From: Metamycoplasmataceae bacterium
Lineage (GTDB): Bacteria; Bacillota_I; Bacilli_A; Mycoplasmatales; Metamycoplasmataceae
Reading direction: 5' to 3'
Assembly: GCA_029942215.1 (NCBI GenBank)
Contig: JAOZTM010000012.1
Coordinates: 1 to 5,427, forward strand
DNA length: 5,427 nt
Shown: one piece after another, positions 1-4,903 of the stretch
Layout of the letters: every line of letters begins with the position of its first letter
Position numbering within the stretch: the stretch's first letter is position 1
The notes under the pieces: generated by a model
Seen by the model: only the letters and a program-made list of their open reading frames with translations
Databases searched by the model: none
What the model was told of the DNA's origin: nothing
Position numbers and translations under genes: made by a program

Positions 1-203
1 AATTCTGTACCGTGACCAATCTTTGTTGAAGGCTTAACAATAAAGTTTTGAATACATCCTGTTGCTGAAAAAGCAAATAATGAAATATACATAAAGATTT
101 TGAAAAACTTGAAAGCAGACTTTCATCCACTTTTTGGGTCTTTTTGTCCGCCGGCGTTTTTACCTTTGAATCAATCGTATTGATTTGATCTTTTGTTATC
201 CAT
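1..203 (-). CDS. yidC: YidC/Oxa1 membrane protein insertase, N-terminal part (runs off left edge)
   Basis: Only the first 67 codons are present; the gene continues beyond position 1. YidC inserts proteins into the cytoplasmic membrane and folds them there, alone or with SecYEG. I translated it by hand: a basic, glycine- and lysine-rich cytoplasmic N-terminus (residues 1-30) is followed by a hydrophobic stretch (about 33-50) ending in TGC, then IQNFIVKPSTKIGHGTEF. The Gly-Cys after the first hydrophobic segment and the following G-x-G-x-E-F are what I recall from mollicute YidC proteins; Cys50 could be lipidated as in Bacillus SpoIIIJ, although the lipobox is imperfect (ATGC, no Leu at -3). 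Two in-frame UGA codons (W11 and W27) require genetic code 4. The ATG overlaps the rnpA stop by one base (TAATG), and its Shine-Dalgarno AAAGGA lies inside the last rnpA codons, so translation is probably coupled. The rpmH-rnpA-yidC order supports the assignment. Confidence 0.87.
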
Positions 204-520
204 TAAGTCCTTTCAAATGATTTTTTGATTTGAGTTTGCATTTCTTCGAATGTTAACTCCATAAATGGTTTTCTAATAATTAATACTACGTCTAGATTCT
301 TATCCCATAGATTTAAGTTATCTAAAGCAGCTCTAACTTTTCTCCTATATTTGTTTCTATTAACAGCGTTTGCAAATTTCTTTGAAATAGATATTCCTAT
401 TCTAAGTCCTCTGTTATTACGCTTTTGATATAAAACAATATATTTACTTACAAGTTGTTGCTTGTGATTAATGACATCTTGAAATTGATGGTTCTTTCTT
501 AAAATATTTTTTTTAAGCAT
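203..520 (-). CDS. rnpA: Ribonuclease P protein component (C5-type)
   Basis: The 105-aa protein is full length for RnpA. It is the basic protein subunit that joins the RnpB RNA to remove 5' leaders from precursor tRNAs. Family hallmarks are visible: FQDVI near residues 13-17, YIVLYQKR (27-34), RIGISISKKFANAV (40-53), and the RNA-binding RNR motif region 55-63. That region reads R-N-K-Y-R-R-K-V-R, so the third RNR residue is Lys instead of Arg. The DVVLIIRKP strand (77-85) and the following ELTFEEM helix are also typical. It holds the only UGG tryptophan codon in the window (W72). The start is fixed by context: rpmH ends in the same reading frame and the junction is TAA-TCT-ATG, so no longer in-frame start exists. 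There is no Shine-Dalgarno before this ATG, so it probably depends on ribosomes finishing rpmH. RnpB is not encoded in this window. Confidence 0.96.
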   Translation of the reverse strand: MLKKNILRKNHQFQDVINHKQQLVSKYIVLYQKRNNRGLRIGISISKKFANAVNRNKYRRKVRAALDNLNLWDKNLDVVLIIRKPFMELTFEEMQTQIKKSFERT

Positions 521-523
521 AGA

Positions 524-667
524 TTATGAAGAAACAGTAAGCTTAGCTCTTTTTTTGTTTCTTCTTCTTCTTAAGATGTTACGTCCAGAAGCAGAAGCCA
601 TTCTTTTTCTGAATCCATGAGTTTTTAATCTCTTACGTTTATTCGGTTGATATGTTCTTTTTGTCAT
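524..667 (-). CDS. rpmH: 50S ribosomal protein L34 (bL34)
   Basis: This 47-aa gene falls below usual ORF length cut-offs but is unmistakable. The protein begins [20 protein letters not shown] and contains [16 protein letters not shown], the bL34 signature of RTYQP, HGFR-x-RM, GR and an Arg run. About 45% of residues are Lys or Arg, as expected for a protein buried in 23S rRNA of the large subunit. The usual Lys-Gly-Arg near the C-terminus is Lys-Lys-Arg here. A strong Shine-Dalgarno (AAGGAG) sits 7 bases before the ATG at 667. The gene heads a leftward operon with rnpA (3-bp gap, same frame) and yidC, and is driven by the promoter near 694-702. It contains two CGT arginine codons, while most other arginines in the window are AGA. 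Confidence 0.96.
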   Translation of the reverse strand: MTKRTYQPNKRKRLKTHGFRKRMASASGRNILRRRRNKKRAKLTVSS

Positions 668-693
668 ATGTGTCTCCTTATATATGCTAATAA

Positions 694-702
694 AGTATAT
701 CA
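694..702 (-). promoter_or_regulatory. Promoter of the rpmH-rnpA-yidC operon (extended -10)
   Basis: Read on the minus strand, 702 to 694 is TGATATACT, that is TG-n-TATACT, an extended -10 box with one mismatch to TATAAT. The predicted transcription start is near 687, about 20 bases before the rpmH ATG, with the Shine-Dalgarno inside that leader. No good -35 box is seen at the right distance (CTACAT at 718-723 is poor), which is common for extended -10 promoters. The promoter diverges from that of dnaA. Confidence 0.6.
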
Positions 703-820
703 TTATTTTTAATAATTATGTAGCACTTTTTCCAGGCAAAATTTTGTTCAAAAATCTTCTTTCTTACAACCCACTCAACTTGTATATTAATCAACAATAA
801 TGACAAAAAAAATTAAGTGT

Positions 821-829
821 TGTTGATAA
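821..829 (-). promoter_or_regulatory. DnaA box, TTATCAACA
   Basis: The plus strand reads TGTTGATAA, so the box TTATCAACA is on the minus strand, one mismatch from TTATCCACA. It is preceded by AAGTGT; the same AAGTGT...TTGATAAC combination recurs at 2306-2323 between dnaA and dnaN, with a slightly different spacer. Confidence 0.65.
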
Positions 830-862
830 CCCCTTTTTACCAATGTATCACTGGTTATTCTC

Positions 863-871
863 TGTGGATAA
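863..871 (-). promoter_or_regulatory. DnaA box, perfect consensus TTATCCACA
   Basis: The plus strand reads TGTGGATAA, the exact reverse complement of the DnaA consensus box TTATCCACA. It is the only perfect copy I found in the window and the first of three sites at 11-bp steps. Confidence 0.88.
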
Positions 872-873
872 CT

Positions 874-882
874 TGTGAATAT
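874..882 (-). promoter_or_regulatory. Weak DnaA-box-like site, ATATTCACA
   Basis: The plus strand reads TGTGAATAT; as a box this is ATATTCACA, one mismatch from the relaxed TTATNCACA and two from the strict consensus. Its only special support is its position, exactly 11 bp after the perfect box and 11 bp before the next one, in the same orientation. Confidence 0.45.
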
Positions 883-884
883 TA

Positions 885-893
885 TGTGTATAA
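885..893 (-). promoter_or_regulatory. DnaA box, TTATACACA
   Basis: The plus strand reads TGTGTATAA, giving TTATACACA, a full match to the relaxed consensus TTATNCACA. The identical sequence occurs in the same orientation immediately after the dnaA stop codon (2279-2287), linking the two flanks of dnaA. Confidence 0.7.
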
Positions 894-913
894 ATCGTTA
901 TTTTTATCTAATT

Positions 914-943
914 TTGACTATTACCTGATACTTTTACTATACT
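914..943 (+). promoter_or_regulatory. dnaA promoter, predicted to start transcription at the ATG
   Basis: A -35 box TTGACT (914-919) and a -10 box TATACT (938-943) are separated by 18 bp. Each has one mismatch to the consensus. Transcription would start about 6-7 bases after the -10 box, at or within a base or two of the dnaA ATG at 950, leaving almost no leader. No Shine-Dalgarno is present before the ATG, which fits a leaderless message. The nearest DnaA box ends at 893, about 20 bp before the -35 box, so DnaA could affect its own promoter; that is inference. Confidence 0.62.
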
Positions 944-949
944 ACTTAT

Positions 950-2278
950 ATGACAACTAATATTCAAGACAAAACAAACACCTCTCTATTAATAGAATAT
1001 TTGGAGGCAAGTATCGCTGATGAAATGGTTTTAAACTCATTCATTAGGGGTATTACACTAAAACAAATAGATACTGAGTCTATTTATCTTTCTGTTGCTT
1101 CATACGCAACTAAAAACATATTAGTTAGAAACTACAAAATTGTTATTCAATCAGCTATTGATCAGATCTTCGAAAAGAAAATTGAAATCAAATACATCGT
1201 TGATGGTGAAGAGGAAACTCTTGAGAAGAATAAGAAGAGTACACCAATTGGTAAAAACATATCTGACAAATTGTTTTTCAAAAACTATGTTGAAGCTGAT
1301 TTCAATAGTGAAGCAATTGATATATCAAAAAAACTTTCATCTAACATTGGTAAGTTTTCTCCCCTATTCATCACTGCTCACAGTGGTTTAGGTAAAACTC
1401 ACTTACTTCATGCGATTGGAAATGACTTTATTAAAAAAGGATTCTCAGCTGCTTATATCGAACCGAATAGTTTTACTAGAACAGTTAGAGAACTTGCTCA
1501 AGAAAAGGGAGATGCAATCTCTAACTATATAGATACTATGAGTAAGTTCGATATCCTGCTGTTTGATGATATCCAATACCTTGGTGATAGACAAGTTACA
1601 CTTAAAGTTCTATTCAACATAATCAATCAACACTCAGAAGACGGAAAACAAATCGTTCTTGTGGCTGATAAGACACCTCAAGAATTATCTGGTTTCGAAG
1701 ACAGATTCATCACAAGATTTGTTTCTGGTTTATCTACTTCTATTAAGATACCTGAAATTGAAGACTTGATCAAAGTTCTTAAATTCAAACTTAAAAGAGA
1801 AAACATGAAACCTGATAAGTGAGAGAAAGAAGCTCTTAGATTCGTTGCTAGAAATAACTCTAGTTCAATCAGAGCTATTGAAGGAGCAGTTAAAAGAGTA
1901 GCCTTCTTCACAATGTCAGAGTCTTCTATTAAATATACACACGCAGTTGTTACTTCTATATTTAAAGAACTTTCAATTGATCCTAAAGAACTTACACACC
2001 AAAGAGTTGTCTCTACGGTTGGTAAGTACTACAAGATATCTAAGAAAGATCTTCTTGGTAAATCAAAGAAAGCAAATATAGTAATGGCAAGGCACATGTG
2101 TATGTGATTAATAAGAAAGATATTGAAAATCTCTTATTCTGAAATCGGTAAGATATTCAGAAGAGATCACTCAACAATAATAAGTGCAGTTCAAAATATC
2201 GAAACGAAAATGAAAATCAACGAAGCAGTTAAAATGGCAGCTAATAAAATCGAAGGAAACATAAATTCAATAAGTTAG
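950..2278 (+). CDS. dnaA: Chromosomal replication initiator protein DnaA
   Basis: The 442-aa protein runs through two UGA tryptophan codons (W291 at 1820-1822, W386 at 2105-2107). DnaA binds boxes at oriC, assembles as an ATP-bound filament and melts the DNA. Domain I (about 1-82) lacks the usual tryptophans. Domain II is a short linker. Domain III is AAA+: P-loop 143-150 (A-H-S-G-L-G-K-T, with Ala replacing the usual first Gly), Walker B ILLFDD (202-207), sensor 1 VLVADKTP (236-243), FEDRFITRF with the likely arginine finger R256, and sensor 2 R308 in SSIRAIEG. Domain IV (about 335-442) carries KKANIVMARHMCM and the signature IGKIFRRDHST (399-409). That signature is one residue shorter than the common IGxxFGGRDHTT. 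The ATG at 950 has no Shine-Dalgarno and lies where the promoter should start its transcript; domain I begins a few residues later, so no other start fits. The stop directly abuts a DnaA box. The nearby boxes suggest autoregulation. Confidence 0.97.
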
Positions 2279-2287
2279 TGTGTATAA
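2279..2287 (-). promoter_or_regulatory. DnaA box, TTATACACA, abutting the dnaA stop
   Basis: The plus strand reads TGTGTATAA directly after the TAG stop of dnaA, identical to the site at 885-893 and a full match to the relaxed consensus TTATNCACA. It touches the oppositely oriented site at 2288-2296. Confidence 0.65.
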
Positions 2288-2296
2288 CTATCAACA
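2288..2296 (+). promoter_or_regulatory. DnaA-box-like site, CTATCAACA
   Basis: It is one mismatch from the TTATCAACA found at 821-829 and two from TTATCCACA. It faces the opposite way to the neighbouring box with no gap, so the two together form a back-to-back pair. Confidence 0.42.
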
Positions 2297-2312
2297 CCTA
2301 AAACAAAGTGTA

Positions 2313-2328
2313 TCATTGATAACAATGA
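2313..2328. repeat. Small perfect inverted repeat in the dnaA-dnaN spacer
   Basis: TCATTG (2313-2318) and CAATGA (2323-2328) are perfect 6-bp arms around ATAA. No T-run follows, so it is not an intrinsic terminator. It could be a structured single-strand element of the origin, a protein site, or chance in AT-rich DNA. Confidence 0.4.
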
Positions 2329-2329
2329 G

Positions 2330-2347
2330 TAATCCACTATATCAACA
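2330..2347 (+). promoter_or_regulatory. Tandem pair of DnaA-box-like sites
   Basis: TAATCCACT (2330-2338, two mismatches to TTATCCACA) is followed without a gap by ATATCAACA (2339-2347, one mismatch to TTATCAACA), both on the plus strand. Individually they are weak; the abutting same-strand arrangement and the NTA triplets right after them make them more interesting. Confidence 0.42.
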
Positions 2348-2362
2348 GTACTAATAGTAATA
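2348..2362 (+). other. Candidate DnaA-trio unwinding element
   Basis: GTA-CTA-ATA-GTA-ATA is five consecutive triplets ending in TA. The opposite strand read 3' to 5' is therefore five N-A-T triplets, matching the middle and last positions of the 3'-GAT-5' DnaA-trio described in Bacillus subtilis. It begins at the base after a box-like site. The match is short, only one triplet has the preferred G on the 3' side, and I could not verify the strand geometry against known origins. Confidence 0.35.
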
Positions 2363-2398
2363 AACACTAAACATAAACTAAATACATAAGGGAGAAAT

Positions 2399-3496
2399 AT
2401 GAAAATTAAAATAAGCAAAAAGACATTAACAACAAAATTAGAAAGAGTAATGAAGGCTCATGATCCAGCTTCTCATTTAAAAGCTCTTCAAGGAATCTTG
2501 ATTACTGCAATGGAGAATCAAATTACTATGATCGTATCAAATGGTAATCTTTCTATTAAAGAAGTATTCGAGATTGGACCTGAAGTTCAAATCGAAGAAC
2601 CAGGAAGAATGCTAGTTGAAGGAAAACTTTTCTTCGACGTTGTTAAAAAGCAATCTGGAGAAATCGTTATTTCAAAAGAAAGAGAAACTGCAACTATAAG
2701 ATCTTTGGATTCTAATGTTGTATTAAATCTTTTTGATGCAAATGATTTTCCAACAATTTCATTCGACAACTTCGGTGAAGAGTTTATTGTTTCATCAGAT
2801 ATTATTAAAGAAATAATTTCAGAAGTTTCATTTGCTGCTGCTGACAAAGATAAAAGAATAATTCTTAATGGAGTTAATCTAAAAGCTGAAGAAGGTAAAT
2901 TAATTGCTTCTGCAACAAATTCATTTAGATTAGCTAAAAAAGAAACTTCAATCGATTCTCAAATTCACTTTGATATTTCTATACTTTCAAAAAACCTTAA
3001 ACAATTTATTCCTGCTGGAGTTACTGGTGATTTAAAAATATGAGTAACGGACGCAAAAATTGTTACTCAATCAGAAGGAACAACAGTGGTTTCAAAACTG
3101 ATTGATGGAACGTATCCAAATGTCTCAGGGCTTATCCCTGCTGACTTTGAGCATAAAGTAAAGATTTCTGCAAAGGAACTAACTGCACTTATTGATAAGT
3201 CAACAGTTATGCTTTCAGAAACAAATCCAGTTGTTAGAATGTCTATAGATAACGAGACTCTAAAACTTGAATCAAAAAGAGATCAAATTGGAAACCTTGA
3301 AGCAAGGTCAACAAACTTTACTCTTGAAGGTTCAGAGTTAGAAATTGCTTTCAATGTATTTTTCCTTAAAGAAGCTATTTCAAAATTCGACGGAGATATA
3401 AATCTTAATTTTAATGGTGCTCAAAAACCATTTATAATTACATCAGAATCAAACAAAGGTTTAATTCAATTAATACTACCGCACAGATCATACTAG
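2399..3496 (+). CDS. dnaN: DNA polymerase III beta subunit (sliding clamp)
   Basis: The 365-aa protein is normal length for the clamp, which dimerises around DNA and tethers the replicative polymerase. One UGA (3041-3043) encodes W215, and the sequence matches the family on both sides of it. Visible landmarks are KALQGILITA (28-37), ILNGVNLKA and the SFRLAKKE segment in domain 2 (usually T-D-S-F/H-R-L-A, here T-N-S-F), LIDGTYPNVSGLIP at the domain 2-3 boundary (about 234-247), and the C-terminus KPFIITSES...LIQLILPHRSY. That C-terminus forms part of the hydrophobic pocket binding clamp-interacting peptides; Bacillus-type clamps end similarly. The start has a Shine-Dalgarno-like GGGAG 4-5 bases upstream and begins at the expected MKIKISKK. 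It follows dnaA after the origin spacer and precedes asnS by 7 bp. Confidence 0.97.
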
Positions 3497-3503
3497 GAGA
3501 CAC

Positions 3504-4826
3504 ATGTTAATAAAAACAATATTAGAAAACAAAAAAGAAGAATCAGTTTCAATCAAAGGTTGAGTTGTTTCTAATAGAGGAAATAGCAACATTAGATTTG
3601 TAACTATTAATGATGGTTCTACTTTTGAAAATGTTCAAGTTGTATTAAAAGATCAAGCTGAAGAATTTGAAAAAGCAAGATTAGGTTCTTCTGTATCTGT
3701 TACTGGTGATGTTAAATTAACACCAGATGCAAAACAGTCTTTAGAAATTGTTTCAACTGAGTCTGCGATTTTAAAAATTGCTGATGAAGATTTCCCTTTA
3801 CAAAAACAAGAAATGACAAGAGAGGTTTTAAGAGAACTTCCTCATGTAAGACATAGAACTAATATCTTTAGAGCAGCTATGAGAGTAAGGTCAACTTTAT
3901 CTCAAGAGATTCATGCATTCTTTGCAGAAAGAAATTTCCTTCTTGCAACTTCACCAATAATAACTTCTAATGATGGAGAAGGTGCTGGAGAAGCGTTCGT
4001 TGTTGATGATGAATCATCTGATCAATTCTTCGGAACTAAAGCAACACTAGGGGTTACAGGGCAATTACATGCTGAAGCATATGCACAAGGATTTGGAAGT
4101 GTTTATACATTTGCTCCTACGTTTAGAGCTGAGAATTCTCATACTCAAAGACACGCATCTGAGTTCTGAATGGTTGAACCAGAAATTGCATTTGCAGATT
4201 TAAAAGAAATTATTTCAGTTGCTGATTCAATGTTAAAAACAGTTATCGAAAGAATAATGAAAAAGCATCCAAAAGAATTTGAATATTTAGAATCAGTAAC
4301 ACCTGGACTTCTAGATAAATTAAATAACGTTGTTTCAAAAGAAATAAAAATTATTGATTATAAAGATGCGATTGTTGAACTTGAGAAAGTTAAAGACCAA
4401 TTCAAAAATAAAGATATCAAATTTGGAATGGACTTAAATTCTGAACACGAAAAATATATGGCTGAAGAATTAGTTGGTGGACTTGTAGCAATTATTAATT
4501 ATCCAAAAGAAATTAAATCATTCTACATGCATCAAAATGAAGATGGAGTTTCAGTTGCTGCCTTCGATGTACTTGCTCCTGGTATTGGAGAAATCATTGG
4601 TGGATCACAAAGAGAAATGGATGTTACTAAACTTGAAGAAAGAATTAAAGAGTTAGGAATAGACAAAGATGATCTTCAATGATATTTAGATTTAAGAAGA
4701 TTCGGTGGTTCAATGTCAGCTGGATTTGGTCTTGGTTTAGAGAGATTAGTTATGTATGTAACTGGTATCGAAAACATAAGAGATGCAATCCCATTCCCAA
4801 GAACACCAAATAGTTTAAAAATGTAG
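3504..4826 (+). CDS. asnS: Asparaginyl-tRNA synthetase (class II)
   Basis: The 440-aa cytoplasmic enzyme charges tRNA-Asn with asparagine using ATP. Three UGA tryptophans (W20, W222, W393) interrupt it in the standard code. An N-terminal OB-fold anticodon-binding domain (about 15-100) starts VSIKGWVVSNRGN. The class II core follows: motif 1 region 125-155 ending TSPIIT, then [10 protein letters not shown] (156-165) and [16 protein letters not shown]. Motif 2 is [21 protein letters not shown] (split around 207-227), and motif 3 is GFGLGLERL (407-415), followed by IPFPRTP. The N-D-x-E-G-A-G-E segment and the F-W-M-V-E-P-E ending separate it from aspartyl- and lysyl-tRNA synthetases. Small departures are APTFRAEN for the usual GPTFRAEN and GVTGQL for TVSGQL. 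A good Shine-Dalgarno (AGGAGA, 3495-3500) overlaps the dnaN stop, so coupling and co-transcription with dnaN are likely. Having asnS suggests direct Asn-tRNA charging rather than only the amidotransferase route. Confidence 0.95.
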
Positions 4827-4848
4827 AAAGGCTAAGGCCTTTTTTATT
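4827..4848 (+). terminator. Intrinsic terminator after asnS
   Basis: AAAGGC (4827-4832) and GCCTTT (4837-4842) form a 6-bp stem around TAAG, extendable by a G-U and an A-U pair into the asnS stop codon, and a T-run continues to 4845. It starts at the base after the stop codon and should end the dnaA/dnaN-asnS transcript. Confidence 0.8.
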
Positions 4849-4856
4849 AAATAATT

Positions 4857-4886
4857 TTGAATGTTTTTTAAACATAATGTTAAAAT
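4857..4886 (+). promoter_or_regulatory. Promoter of the glycosyltransferase gene
   Basis: TTGAAT (4857-4862), 18 bp, and TAAAAT (4881-4886) with an upstream TG (4878-4879) resemble -35, spacer and extended -10 elements. The start would be near 4893, placing the Shine-Dalgarno at the very 5' end of the message. An alternative -10 is CATAAT (4873-4878), without a good -35. The spacer includes the perfect inverted repeat ATGTTT-TTT-AAACAT (4861-4875), which could be an operator or chance. Confidence 0.48.
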
Positions 4887-4903
4887 TAAGGAAAGGAGAA
4901 CAT

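Larger units (their letters stand above)
703..949. other. oriC: Replication origin region, part upstream of dnaA
   Basis: This non-coding stretch separates the divergent rpmH and dnaA genes. Positions 737-746 are a perfect 10-bp palindrome (CAAAATTTTG) and overlap a small TTTTG/CAAAA inverted repeat at 742-753. A box-like TTATCAACA lies at 821-829. From 863 to 893 there is a run of three box-like sites, listed separately. From 894 to 949 the sequence is strongly AT-rich and includes the dnaA promoter; it could serve as an unwinding element. The region 720-815 holds no gene or RNA that I can recognise. The origin assignment rests on the perfect DnaA box, its neighbours and the conserved gene order. 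Confidence 0.82.
2279..2398. other. oriC: Second origin element in the dnaA-dnaN spacer
   Basis: The 120-bp spacer contains four DnaA-box-like sites in two abutting pairs (2279-2296 and 2330-2347), a hairpin (2313-2328), a run of NTA triplets (2348-2362) and an A/C-rich stretch up to the dnaN Shine-Dalgarno. Boxes on both sides of dnaA are known from Bacillus subtilis and several mollicutes, where both parts contribute to origin function; that this spacer is the unwinding side is inference. A weak promoter-like pair (TTGATA 2316-2321, 16 bp, TATATC 2338-2343) could serve dnaN, but it is not convincing, and read-through from dnaA is the simpler explanation. Confidence 0.68.

Noticed and set aside
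1..5. EcoRI-like AATTC at the left edge
   Set aside because: It may hint at a cloning end, but AATTC is frequent in AT-rich DNA, and yidC reads on to the edge normally.
894..949. DnaA-trio array upstream of dnaA
   Set aside because: CTA, CTT and ATA triplets occur near 938-949, but they are 45 bases or more from the nearest box and do not form a consistent run; the promoter explains the sequence better.
1140..1391. Second plus-strand open frame inside dnaA
   Set aside because: It is in another frame over domains I-III of dnaA and has a low-complexity translation; dnaA itself explains the region.
1678..1911. Minus-strand open frame opposite dnaA
   Set aside because: It lies fully inside the conserved AAA+ region of dnaA, has no ribosome-binding site and no recognisable protein family; a shadow of the coding strand.
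2587..2847. Minus-strand open frame opposite dnaN
   Set aside because: Entirely within dnaN, serine-rich antisense translation, no start signals.
1820..3043. dnaA and dnaN as pseudogenes broken by TGA stops
   Set aside because: Homology continues in the same frame across each TGA, and the same is true in yidC and asnS; code 4 explains all of them.
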